Below, piece after piece: positions 1 to 6,553 of a stretch of DNA of 6,995 nt (positions are counted from its first letter, which is position 1; every line of letters starts with the position of its first letter). The position numbers were made by a program, and so were the translations under genes. A model generated the notes under the pieces. It ran no database searches and was not told the DNA's origin. It saw only the letters and a program-made list of their open reading frames with translations. Source of the stretch: a bacterium (GTDB lineage: Bacteria > Desulfobacterota > GWC2-55-46); NCBI GenBank assembly GCA_027310325.1, contig DAIDBB010000017.1, positions 1 through 6,995 of the forward strand, given 5' to 3'.

Positions 1-1344
1 CTTTTAGGGTCGGCTTACAGGAATATCGGAGTAAACCTCCTCATGGACGCGGTAAACCTCCTTCTGCCTTCTCCCCTCGATAAGGGCGTCATAAGGGGTG
101 TTGTAAAGGGCAGGGACCCGAGGTCCAATGCCGAGGTCACAAGGGAGCCGGATGCGGAAGCCCCCTTTTCCGCCTTTGTCTTCAAGACCATAATAGACCC
201 GTATACAGGAAAGCTCTCGGTCTTCAGGGTCCTTTCCGGGACCCTTCACGCCGAAGGCCCCGTCTATAACCCCGGGCGCGACGTAAAAGAGAAGGTAAGC
301 CACCTTTACGTGATGGAGGGGAAAAAGTTCAGGGACGTTGCCAGGGCCTCTGCCGGGGACATAGCCGCAGCGGCTAAATTAAAGGACACGTTCACCGGCG
401 ATACGCTATGCGACCCGGCCAACCCGGTAGTTTTACCACCGTTGGAGCCGGCTGCCGCCGCCCTTTCATACGCCATACATCCGAGGACAAAGGCCGATGA
501 GGACAAGGCCCCGTCATCGATCGAAAAGCTCATAGAGGAAGACCCAAGCCTGGAATTCAGGAGGGACGACCAGACAAAGGAGTTCATACTTTCCGGGGCC
601 GGGCAGGTCCATCTCGAGGTTAGCGTTGAGAAGCTCAGGAGGAAGTTCGGTTGCGACGTGGAATTAAAGACCCCGAGGGTCCCTTACAAGGAAACCGTCC
701 GCTCCCACGTGAGGGTCCAGGGCAAGTACAAGAAGCAGTCAGGGGGAAGGGGCCAGTACGGGGACGTCTGGCTCGATATAAGCCCGCTACCGAGGGGCAA
801 GGGCTTCGAGTTCGTCGATAACATAACGGGCGGGGCGATACCGAGACAGTTCATACCAGCGGTTGAAAAGGGGATAAGGGAAGCTATGCATTCGGGGGCG
901 CTCGCCGGGTTCCCCGTAGTAGACGTCAAGGTAGCGCTCTACGACGGCTCGTACCATTCGGTAGATTCTTCGGACATGGCCTTCAAGATCGCCGCCTCCC
1001 TCGGCTTCAAGAAGGGGATGGAGCAGGCGCATCCCGTGATACTCGAGCCCGTTATGAAGATGGAGATAAACGTGCCGGACGATAGCCTCGGCGACGTCAT
1101 CGGGGACATCAACGCGAGGAGAGGCAAGATCCTCGGGGCCGAGCCTAAGGCAGGAAGCCAGACGCTCAAGGCCCTCGTGCCGATGTCCGAGGTCATAACC
1201 TACTCTACCGACCTTAAAGGCATGACCCGGGACCGGGGCATATTCACGATGGAGTTCTCGCATTACGAGGAGGTGCCCACGTTCCTCAGCCAGAAGATAA
1301 TAGGCGAGCACGCCGCTGTAGAAAGCAAGGGGACGCACAGATGA
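1..1344 (+). CDS. fusA: Elongation factor G-type translational GTPase, 5'-truncated by window edge
   Basis: The frame is open from base 1 with no start, so the gene begins upstream; 447 residues are visible. EF-G is normally about 690-700 residues, so most of the GTPase domain (P-loop, switches) is missing. EF-G drives tRNA/mRNA translocation on the ribosome using GTP. Visible residues 1-25 are the end of the G domain (NIG...DAV...LPSP). About 55-145 is the domain II beta-barrel. About 150-230 is domain III (HPRTKADEDK at 160-169, GQVHLEV at 201-207). About 231-343 is domain IV, with SGGRGQYGDV at 247-256 and a tip loop GSYHSVDSS whose His319 matches the conserved His583 of E. coli. About 344 onward is domain V (GDVIGDINARRG from 364). 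The C-terminus ends near HYEEVP plus a short tail. It looks functional. Divergence from the usual housekeeping sequence and its linkage to a non-ribosomal operon suggest a second EF-G paralogue (EF-G 2/FusA2 type). That is inference, since no rpsL, rpsG or tuf is visible. Its TGA overlaps the next gene's ATG. Confidence 0.93.
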   Translation, partial: LLGSAYRNIGVNLLMDAVNLLLPSPLDKGVIRGVVKGRDPRSNAEVTREPDAEAPFSAFVFKTIIDPYTGKLSVFRVLSGTLHAEGPVYNPGRDVKEKVSHLYVMEGKKFRDVARASAGDIAAAAKLKDTFTGDTLCDPANPVVLPPLEPAAAALSYAIHPRTKADEDKAPSSIEKLIEEDPSLEFRRDDQTKEFILSGAGQVHLEVSVEKLRRKFGCDVELKTPRVPYKETVRSHVRVQGKYKKQSGGRGQYGDVWLDISPLPRGKGFEFVDNITGGAIPRQFIPAVEKGIREAMHSGALAGFPVVDVKVALYDGSYHSVDSSDMAFKIAASLGFKKGMEQAHPVILEPVMKMEINVPDDSLGDVIGDINARRGKILGAEPKAGSQTLKALVPMSEVITYSTDLKGMTRDRGIFTMEFSHYEEVPTFLSQKIIGEHAAVESKGTHR

Positions 1345-2345
1345 AGGTCAGGCAAAGCCTGTTGAAGTTTGTCTCTCCCCAGACCCCCGTTGATGAGCGG
1401 CTGAGGACTGCGCAGGCGGAATTAAGCGCGCCTCTGCCGCCCGAGGACCGCGTCACGGTGTTTTTCATCCTCAGCCACGACGCAGACCCAGGGGTTGCCG
1501 CCGCGGCCAGGAAGTCCTTCGAGGAATGCCCGGCCCATACGTTCTGCGACGCCCTTGATAAAAAGCTCGACCCCGCGGTCATAAAAGCGATAGTGAGATC
1601 GCGAGGCGGTAACGACGCCGTCCTTATCATGGCCGCGCTCAATCCATGGACGGACGATGACACGCTCAAGATATTGGCCGAGACAGGGCCCGAAGAGGTC
1701 ATAGACCTCTTCGCAGAGGACGCGGCCCGGCTGCTGAGGAAACCCTTTATCCTGGAAGCGATAAGGAAAAACCCGCTCGCATCTCCGGGTCTGATAGCGT
1801 CCCTCGAATCCTTGATAGCAAACGCGCCCCCCCGGCCCGCGGCGGAGTCAAACGCCCCTCCAGATCCGGCGGTAGAGAGCCTGAAGGGGCGCGACGAGGG
1901 GGCAGGGGCCGCCAAAAAGCCCGTGGCGGACGAGACGAACCTTTACAAGCTGGTTAGTGAAATGAGCGTCGGCAACAAGGTGAAGCTGGCCCTTACCGGG
2001 GGCAAGGCGGCAAGGGAGCTCCTTGTGAAGGAATCCAACAAGCTCGTCGCGGTGGCGGTCCTTAAGAACCCGAGGATAACCGAGGACGAGGTCCAGAGGC
2101 TTTCGAGCGCGAAAGGCGTGGCCGAGGATATCCTGAGGATAATAGGAAGGAACAAGGAGTGGCTCAAGAACTACAGCATAAAGTTGAACATGGTTACTAA
2201 CGCCAAGACCCCGCTTGCGATCTCCATAAAGCTCATGGACCAGCTCCTTGAAAATGACCTGTCAAAGCTCGCCAAGAGCAAAAACGTCCCGAGCGTCGTA
2301 TCCTCTACCGCCCGAAGGAAACTCGAATCGAAGAAGGACCATTGA
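1341..2345 (+). CDS. Uncharacterised alpha-solenoid (HEAT/LRV-like repeat) protein
   Basis: This is a 334-residue protein of unknown function. The ATG lies inside the EF-G stop (ATGA), which points to translational coupling. It has no signal peptide, membrane helix or catalytic motif, so it is probably cytoplasmic. Residues 1-159 form a helical N-terminal region. Residues 160-199 are a Pro/Ala/Glu/Lys-rich linker (predicted disordered). Residues 200-329 are a second helical region that is basic towards the end and finishes with RRKLESKKDH. Four similar turns are visible: NPWT at 101, NPLA at 144, NPRI at 243 and NAKT at 287. Each follows a hydrophobic helix and precedes an amphipathic helix ending in Leu. 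They are 43 residues apart in the first half and 44 in the second. The NPxT turn resembles leucine-rich repeat variant (LRV) or HEAT repeats, which serve as protein- or nucleic-acid-binding scaffolds. From memory, similar proteins occur in Geobacter- and Myxococcus-like genomes. The family is not named with confidence; existence as a gene is near certain. Confidence 0.6.
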   Translation: MKVRQSLLKFVSPQTPVDERLRTAQAELSAPLPPEDRVTVFFILSHDADPGVAAAARKSFEECPAHTFCDALDKKLDPAVIKAIVRSRGGNDAVLIMAALNPWTDDDTLKILAETGPEEVIDLFAEDAARLLRKPFILEAIRKNPLASPGLIASLESLIANAPPRPAAESNAPPDPAVESLKGRDEGAGAAKKPVADETNLYKLVSEMSVGNKVKLALTGGKAARELLVKESNKLVAVAVLKNPRITEDEVQRLSSAKGVAEDILRIIGRNKEWLKNYSIKLNMVTNAKTPLAISIKLMDQLLENDLSKLAKSKNVPSVVSSTARRKLESKKDH

Positions 2346-2346
2346 G

Positions 2347-3198
2347 ATGCCGCTCGGCGTTCATACCTCGATAGCCGGAGGGATATCCAATTCCATCGAC
2401 AGGATAGAGGACCTCGGCTGCGACGCCATGCAGATATTCGCCCGTAACCCCAGGAGCTGGAGCTCAAGGCCGATACCCAAAAGCGAGGTCGACCTCTTCA
2501 GGGCCAAAAGGCTCAAGGCCGGGATATGGCCCGTCGCCATCCATACGACATACCTTATAAACCTCTGCGCCCCCGATACCGCCGTATTCGACAGGTCTGT
2601 TGCCCTCTTTAAGGCCGAGCTCAGAACCGCCGAAGATCTCGGGGCCGATTACCTGGTTACGCACCTCGGGAGCCCCTTTGACATGGGGACGGACTTCGCC
2701 CTCAAACGCATCGGGAGCGCCCTTAAAGAGGCCCTCGATAGCGGATTGGGCAAAAAAACGATGATACTCCTCGAAAACACGGCGGGAAGCGGTTACGGGT
2801 TCGGCAGCGACCTGAAGGACGTGGGAAGGATCATGGACAACGCGGCCCTCGACGGGCTCGATATAGGATTCTGCCTCGATACGTGCCACGCCTTTGCCGC
2901 GGGTTATCCCATGACGGGCCCTGGCGAAGTCGCCCTGCTCCTGGAGACTGTCGATAGGGAGGCCGGGCTCAAAAGGCTTAAGCTAATACACCTTAACGAC
3001 TCCAAGGGCGGCCTCAACTCAAGGCTTGACCGGCACCAGCACATAGGGGAGGGCGAGATCGGGCTGGCCGGCTTTAAGGCGCTCCTTGCGAGCCCGGGGG
3101 TAAGGCAGGTCCCGATGATACTCGAGACGCCTAAGAAGAGCGAAAAGGACGACCCCCGTAACATCCGGATCGTAAGAAGGATCCTTGGCGCAAGATAA
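2347..3198 (+). CDS. nfo: Deoxyribonuclease IV (AP endonuclease, Nfo/EndoIV family)
   Basis: Endonuclease IV cleaves DNA 5' to abasic sites and removes 3'-blocking groups in base-excision repair, using three Zn ions in a TIM barrel. The 283-residue length matches E. coli Nfo (285). The nine family metal ligands all appear to be present: His66 (AIHTTY), His106 (VTHLGS), Glu143 (LLENTAG), Asp178 and His181 (CLDTCH), His215 (LIHLND), Asp228 and His230 (LDRHQH, followed by IGEGEIG) and Glu260 (MILETP). The N-terminus MPLGVHTSIAGG is the normal start of the family. The ATG at 2347 is preceded by AAGGA at 2334-2338 with 8-base spacing. An upstream in-frame ATG at 2248 would add 33 unrelated residues inside the previous gene and is rejected. 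One base separates this start from the preceding stop, so it is probably co-transcribed and coupled with the solenoid gene. Identification is very secure and the enzyme should be active. Confidence 0.98.
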   Translation: MPLGVHTSIAGGISNSIDRIEDLGCDAMQIFARNPRSWSSRPIPKSEVDLFRAKRLKAGIWPVAIHTTYLINLCAPDTAVFDRSVALFKAELRTAEDLGADYLVTHLGSPFDMGTDFALKRIGSALKEALDSGLGKKTMILLENTAGSGYGFGSDLKDVGRIMDNAALDGLDIGFCLDTCHAFAAGYPMTGPGEVALLLETVDREAGLKRLKLIHLNDSKGGLNSRLDRHQHIGEGEIGLAGFKALLASPGVRQVPMILETPKKSEKDDPRNIRIVRRILGAR

Positions 3199-3205
3199 AA
3201 CCGGC

Positions 3206-3234
3206 TTGAATTTCACCCCGCATATGTGTAGGAT
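3206..3234 (+). promoter_or_regulatory. Possible sigma-70-type promoter for trxB
   Basis: In the 67-base gap after nfo, TTGAAT (3206-3211) and TAGGAT (3229-3234) each match the -35 and -10 consensus at four of six positions with a 17-base spacer. Transcription would begin near 3241, leaving a leader of about 25 bases that includes the strong ribosome binding site. The match is moderate, and trxB could instead be read through from nfo. Confidence 0.4.
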
Positions 3235-3250
3235 ACTCTCTACGATTCCA

Positions 3251-3259
3251 AAGGAGGGG
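3251..3259 (+). promoter_or_regulatory. Strong Shine-Dalgarno site fixing the trxB start
   Basis: AAGGAGGGG is a near-perfect match to the 16S rRNA 3' end, with AAGGAGG ending 8 bases before the ATG at 3266. It decides the start: the longer in-frame reading from 3185 would overlap nfo and place non-family residues ahead of the FAD motif. It is the best ribosome binding site in the window, suggesting high expression. Confidence 0.85.
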
Positions 3260-3265
3260 TTTCCA

Positions 3266-4171
3266 ATGTACGATCTCGTTATAATCGGGGGCGGTCCCGC
3301 CGGCCTCACAGCCGGGATTTACGCGCAGAGGTCGAGGCTCAATACCGTTCTAATTGAGAAGGGCGGCGTAGGCGGCCAGATAGCCCTTAGCGACGTCATA
3401 GAGAATTATCCGGGTTTCCCTTCCATAAGCGGCTCAGGGCTTATGGAGAAGTTCGAGGAGCACGCAAGGGGGCTCGGGCTTGAGATAAAATTTGATGAAG
3501 TCATCAATATAACTTTGGACGGCAAAGCCAAGGTCATCAAGACCCCGGAAGGGGAACTGAGGGCAAAGGCCGTCATTGTCGCTACAGGCGCGAAGCCGAG
3601 GAGGCTCGGGGTGCCCGGTGAAAAGGAGCTCACCGGCAAGGGCGTCTCGTACTGCGCGACGTGCGACGGGCCCTTCTTCAGGCAGCGCCCGGTAATGGTC
3701 GTGGGCGGAGGGGATACCGCGGTAAAGGAGGCGATATACCTTTCCAAGATCGCCTCGAAAGTATATATCGTCCACAGGAGGGACAAATTCAGGGCCGAGA
3801 AGATGCACCAGGAAAAGGCCGAGGCGACCCCCAATATAGAGTTCCTCTCAAGTCACGTCCTTAAAGAGATAAAGGCCGAGAACAATGTCGTGGCCAGGGC
3901 CGTCGTACAGGACCTGAAGAGCTCGGCGGTTAAAGAGGTGAACGTCGACGGCGTATTCATATTCGTCGGCATAAACCCCACTACCGACTTCGTCGAAGCC
4001 GAAAAGGACGAGGGCGGGTTCATAAAGACGAACCAGAAGATGGAAACGTCCATCCCCGGGGTCTTCGCGGCTGGAGACTGCCGCACAAGCCCGCTACTGC
4101 AGGTGGCGACCGCCGTAGGAGATGCGGCCATTGCGTCTTACATGGCCGAGCAGTACGTCGAAAATTATTGA
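3266..4171 (+). CDS. trxB: Thioredoxin reductase (NADPH-type, low-Mr class)
   Basis: This flavoenzyme passes electrons from NADPH through FAD and a redox disulfide to thioredoxin in the cytoplasm. The protein is 301 residues, slightly shorter than E. coli TrxB (about 320). Residues 2-16 are the FAD-binding Rossmann start (YDLVIIGGGPAGLTAG). The active-site CATC is Cys130-Cys133 in SYCATCDGPFF. The NADP-binding GGGDTA is at 147-152, and HRRDKFR at 170-176 is the basic motif that contacts the 2'-phosphate, favouring NADPH. The second FAD motif, FAAGDC, is at 268-272, followed by the conserved LLQVATAVGDAAIA. All catalytic elements are present. A small variation is GGGDTAVKEA where many relatives have GGGDSAxEEA. 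No thioredoxin gene is visible nearby. The ATG at 3266 was chosen for its Shine-Dalgarno site and family N-terminus. Carbamate kinase follows after 27 bases, probably in the same transcript. A ferredoxin- or other NAD(P)H-dependent partner preference cannot be excluded, but the HRRxxxR motif argues for NADPH. Confidence 0.95.
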   Translation: MYDLVIIGGGPAGLTAGIYAQRSRLNTVLIEKGGVGGQIALSDVIENYPGFPSISGSGLMEKFEEHARGLGLEIKFDEVINITLDGKAKVIKTPEGELRAKAVIVATGAKPRRLGVPGEKELTGKGVSYCATCDGPFFRQRPVMVVGGGDTAVKEAIYLSKIASKVYIVHRRDKFRAEKMHQEKAEATPNIEFLSSHVLKEIKAENNVVARAVVQDLKSSAVKEVNVDGVFIFVGINPTTDFVEAEKDEGGFIKTNQKMETSIPGVFAAGDCRTSPLLQVATAVGDAAIASYMAEQYVENY

Positions 4172-4184
4172 GCGCTTCCTGTCC

Positions 4185-4193
4185 GGGGGAGGA
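4185..4193 (+). promoter_or_regulatory. Shine-Dalgarno site supporting a TTG start for carbamate kinase
   Basis: GGGGGAGGA ends 5 bases before TTG at 4199 (the GGAGG core at 4188-4192 is 6 bases away). The reading frame has a stop at 4169-4171 (the trxB stop), and TTG is the first usable start after it. The next in-frame ATG lies far inside the conserved domain, so this site and the TTG define the start. Confidence 0.8.
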
Positions 4194-4198
4194 CTGCC

Positions 4199-5146
4199 TT
4201 GAAGACCGTTCCGGAAAAGATAATAGTATCCATCGGCGGCAACGCCCTTATAAGGCGCGGCGAGGCCGGGACCGTCGAGGAACAGTTTGAGAACGCGAGA
4301 GTGGCCTGCGAGTACATAGCCAGGCTTTCCGGCGCAGGGAAAAATATCATAATAACCCACGGCAACGGACCCGTTGTCGGCAATATCGTCATAAGGAACG
4401 AGGCCGCCAGGAACTCCGTACCTCCGATGCCGCTTTATATCTGCGACGCCGATTCCGAGGGAGGCATCGGCTTCATGATCCAGCAGACCCTCTATAACGG
4501 GCTCCACAGGATCCATAAGATAAAAGACGTCGTGACGATCGTTACACAGGTGGTCGTAGACCCCCTTGACCCCGCCTTCAAGAATCCGTCAAAACCCATA
4601 GGGCCTTTTTATACATCCGGGGAAGCGCGCTCGCTTGAAGCCCGCGGCTGGGCGATGCGGGAAGACAGCCACAGGGGCTTCAGGAGGGTAGTCCCGTCTC
4701 CGAGGCCTAAAAAGGTCGTCGAGGCCGCGGTCATAAGAAGCCTTGCCGAATCCGGTGTGATAGTAATCGCCGCTGGAGGCGGAGGCGTGCCCGTACAGGA
4801 GAACGAGGACGGAACGCTTAAAGGGGTTGACGCCGTAATAGACAAGGACCTCGCGACAAGTTTGCTCGCGAGGGAGACAAAGGCCGAGAGGTTCATAAAC
4901 CTTACCCAGATAGAAATGGTCTACCTCAACTTCGGCAAGCCAGACCAAAAGGGGATAAGGGAGATGGATCTAAGCGACGCAAGGCGCTACATGGATGCCG
5001 GCGAGTTCGCCCCCGGGAGCATGGGCCCCAAGATAGAGGCCGCCATAGAGTTCCTCGAAAACGGAGGAAAGGATGTCATAATAACCTCCCCTGAGATGAT
5101 AGAATCGGCCATAAAAGGCGAGGGCGGCACACGGATATATCCTTAA
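4199..5146 (+). CDS. arcC: Carbamate kinase
   Basis: Carbamate kinase catalyses carbamoyl phosphate + ADP to ATP + carbamate (reversible), usually the last, ATP-yielding step of the arginine deiminase pathway or of allantoin/agmatine breakdown. The protein has 315 residues, typical of the family (about 310), and belongs to the amino acid kinase fold. Visible motifs are IIVSIGGNAL (8-17), ITHGNGPVVGN (52-62), KPIGPFY (132-138, Lys132), AAGGGGVPV (191-199), GVDAVIDKDLAT (209-220, Lys216) and GSMGPKIEAA (273-282, Lys278). These are the phosphate-, carbamate- and nucleotide-binding segments. The segment DADSEGGIGFMIQQ (83-96) differs from the common AMSQGxIGYxIQQ form, which suggests a divergent subfamily. 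Translation starts at TTG, supported by a good Shine-Dalgarno site. No arginine deiminase (arcA) or ornithine carbamoyltransferase (arcB) is in the window, so the source of carbamoyl phosphate is unknown. It sits 27 bases after trxB, probably in one operon. Confidence 0.95.
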   Translation: MKTVPEKIIVSIGGNALIRRGEAGTVEEQFENARVACEYIARLSGAGKNIIITHGNGPVVGNIVIRNEAARNSVPPMPLYICDADSEGGIGFMIQQTLYNGLHRIHKIKDVVTIVTQVVVDPLDPAFKNPSKPIGPFYTSGEARSLEARGWAMREDSHRGFRRVVPSPRPKKVVEAAVIRSLAESGVIVIAAGGGGVPVQENEDGTLKGVDAVIDKDLATSLLARETKAERFINLTQIEMVYLNFGKPDQKGIREMDLSDARRYMDAGEFAPGSMGPKIEAAIEFLENGGKDVIITSPEMIESAIKGEGGTRIYP

Positions 5147-5208
5147 CAGGCCGCAGAAGGACTAAACTCGTAAGGTCCTCTCAAAGAGTCTTTCGGGCGG
5201 CATGTAAA

Positions 5209-5237
5209 GGATATTAAATGAATATCCCCCCTTTTTT
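5209..5237 (+). terminator. Possible weak intrinsic terminator or operator after arcC
   Basis: GGATATT (5209-5215) and AATATCC (5221-5227) are perfect inverted repeats around a 5-base loop (AAATG), followed by CCCC and TTTTTT (5232-5237). The order stem, then T-tract, fits a terminator for the trxB-arcC transcript. However, the stem has only two GC pairs and is separated from the T-tract by four C residues, so it would be weak. A dyad-binding repressor site upstream of the DUF2130 gene is an equally valid reading. Confidence 0.3.
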
Positions 5238-5260
5238 GCGGTTTCATGGTATCTTATAAG
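5232..5260 (+). promoter_or_regulatory. Possible promoter for the DUF2130 gene
   Basis: TATAAG (5255-5260) matches five of six -10 consensus positions. The region 17 bases upstream is a T-tract (5232-5237), a poor -35. Transcription would start near 5267, giving a leader of about 27 bases with AGAAGG (5279-5284) before ATG 5294. If this is right, the upstream in-frame ATG at 5246 would not be on the transcript. Low confidence. Confidence 0.3.
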
Positions 5261-5293
5261 TATCCCATAAATAATCTCAGAAGGTATGAAAGC

Positions 5294-6541
5294 ATGGCCG
5301 AACCAACGTTGACATGTCCCCACTGCGGCAAGGGCATCCCCCTTACGGAGGCCCTCCGGAGCCAGATAAAGGAAGAGGTAGGAAGGGAATACGAGGCGAA
5401 GGCCCGGGAGAGGGAAGCGGAGCTCAAGAGGCGGGAGGACGAGTTAAAAAAGATGGCCTCGGAGATTGAAGACTCCAAAAAAATGATTGAAGATACGGTC
5501 TCCAGGAGGCTTGCATTTGAGAAGCCGAGGCTCTTAAGGGACGCGGAGGCCAGGGCCAAGGAGGAGCTTTCGAACGAGCTCAAGGACCTTAAAGAGGAGA
5601 ATGACGAAAAGGCCAAGCTCCTTGACGAGGCCCGGAAAAACGAGCTTGAGCTCCGGAAAAAGGCTCGCGACCTTGAAGAGGAAAAGAAGGGGCTTGAGCT
5701 TGAGGTGGCAAGGAGGCTCGATGCCGAGAGGGAAAATATAAGGCAGTCCGCCGTCGAGATGTTCAGCGAGGAACACAGGCTTAAGGACCTCGATAAGGAC
5801 AAGAAAATAGACGACATGCGCAGAATGATCGAGGAGCTCAAGAGAAAGACCGAGCAGGGCTCCGTCCAGTCCCAGGGAGAGGTGCTGGAGCAGGACCTTG
5901 AGGCCCTTTTGAAGGCGAGTTTTCCCATAGACATGATAGAGCCTGTGCCCAGGGGCATCAAGGGGGCTGATATCCTCCAGCGGGTCTACGCTAAGCCGGG
6001 CCAGTTGTCCGGGACGATAGCGTGGGAGCTCAAGAGGACAAAGGCGTGGAACGATGAGTGGATTATCAAACTCAAGGACGACCAGAGGGAGACGAAGGCC
6101 GAGATAGCGGTCCTTGTGACGGAGACCCTTCCCCGCGGGACAAGCTCGTTCACCCATATCGACGGCGTCTGGGTCACGGCCATTGGGCTTGCGGGGAGCC
6201 TTGCGGTGGTGCTGAGGGACGGGCTCATTCAGGTGGCCCAGTCGAGGCTTTCGGCCGTCGGCAGGGGCGAGAAGATGGAGGCCATCTACAATTACCTTTC
6301 AGGTCCGGAGTTCAGGCACAGGGTCGAGGCGATAGTCGAATCGTTCAGGACGATGAGGGAAGACCTGGAGGCTGAAAAGAGGGCGATGACGAAGATTTGG
6401 GCGAAAAGGGAGAAGCAGATGGAAAGGGTCATTTCGAATACGTCCCGCATGTACGGCGATATGCAGGGCATAATAGGAGCGACCCTACCGGAGATAAAGT
6501 CCCTCGAGCTTGGCTCCGGGGCCCCTGAGGAAAATGAATGA
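5294..6541 (+). CDS. DUF2130 domain protein: coiled coil plus PD-(D/E)XK-like domain
   Basis: This 415-residue protein of unknown function matches the DUF2130 family by sequence pattern. Residues 8-14 are CPHCGKG, a lone CxxC half zinc site. Residues about 25-190 are a long, highly charged coiled coil rich in Glu, Lys and Arg. Residues about 191-330 are the conserved domain: GEVLEQDLEALL (195-206), FPIDMIEPVPRG, GADIL (Asp226), WELKRTKAWNDEW (Glu245, Lys247) and KLKDDQRE (Gln264). The Asp226...Glu245-x-Lys247 arrangement after a Glu-bearing helix resembles the PD-(D/E)XK nuclease core, as in RmuC, which also has a coiled coil. This is inference from motif pattern. Residues 340-390 form another charged helical segment. 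There is no signal peptide or membrane helix. ATG 5294 is preferred over 5246 because AGAAGG lies 9 bases upstream and the CPHC motif follows directly; 5246 lacks a Shine-Dalgarno site. The next gene starts 12 bases after its stop, so the two are probably co-transcribed. Confidence 0.85.
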   Translation: MAEPTLTCPHCGKGIPLTEALRSQIKEEVGREYEAKAREREAELKRREDELKKMASEIEDSKKMIEDTVSRRLAFEKPRLLRDAEARAKEELSNELKDLKEENDEKAKLLDEARKNELELRKKARDLEEEKKGLELEVARRLDAERENIRQSAVEMFSEEHRLKDLDKDKKIDDMRRMIEELKRKTEQGSVQSQGEVLEQDLEALLKASFPIDMIEPVPRGIKGADILQRVYAKPGQLSGTIAWELKRTKAWNDEWIIKLKDDQRETKAEIAVLVTETLPRGTSSFTHIDGVWVTAIGLAGSLAVVLRDGLIQVAQSRLSAVGRGEKMEAIYNYLSGPEFRHRVEAIVESFRTMREDLEAEKRAMTKIWAKREKQMERVISNTSRMYGDMQGIIGATLPEIKSLELGSGAPEENE

Positions 6542-6553
6542 TAGAGGTGAGCT

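Larger units (their letters stand above)
5147..5293 (+). other. Intergenic region between arcC and the DUF2130 gene
   Basis: This 147-base gap is the longest before the last gene pair. The first half is mixed in composition; the second half is clearly AT-rich compared with the rest of the window. It holds a perfect inverted repeat (5209-5227), a six-T tract (5232-5237) and a possible -10 element (5255-5260). It probably separates two transcription units. I see no coding sequence or structured RNA of known type in it. Confidence 0.8.

Noticed and set aside
787..1338. Open frame of 183 codons on the - strand opposite the EF-G gene
   Set aside because: It lies antisense to well-conserved EF-G domains IV-V, has no recognisable motif, and is explained by GC-rich composition.
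1286..1915. Open frame of 209 codons on the - strand across the EF-G/solenoid junction
   Set aside because: Ser/Ala/Arg-rich translation typical of antisense GC-rich coding sequence; it conflicts with two coupled real genes.
2248..2346. Longer nfo start at ATG 2248
   Set aside because: The 33 extra residues overlap the solenoid gene and are not part of the EndoIV fold; ATG 2347 has a proper Shine-Dalgarno site.
4169..4199. trxB and arcC are in the same frame, separated by one TGA, suggesting readthrough fusion or a TGA-decoded codon
   Set aside because: A good Shine-Dalgarno site and a TTG start follow the stop, both proteins have full family length, and no SECIS-like hairpin is evident; the shared frame is a one-in-three chance.
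5156..5190. Short hairpins in the first half of the arcC downstream gap (AGGAC/GTCCT and CTCT/AGAG)
   Set aside because: Stems of 4-5 pairs are expected by chance and neither is followed by a T-run.
5246..5293. Longer DUF2130 start at ATG 5246
   Set aside because: No Shine-Dalgarno site precedes it, it lies in the AT-rich putative promoter region, and the family-like CPHC motif follows ATG 5294.
5254..5961. Open frame of 235 codons on the - strand opposite the coiled coil
   Set aside because: The translation is almost all Ser, Leu and Phe, the expected complement of Glu/Lys/Arg-rich coiled-coil codons; not a real gene.
5534..6157. Open frame of 207 codons on the - strand within the DUF2130 gene
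   Set aside because: It is antisense to the conserved DUF2130 domain, with a Leu/Pro-rich, motif-free product.
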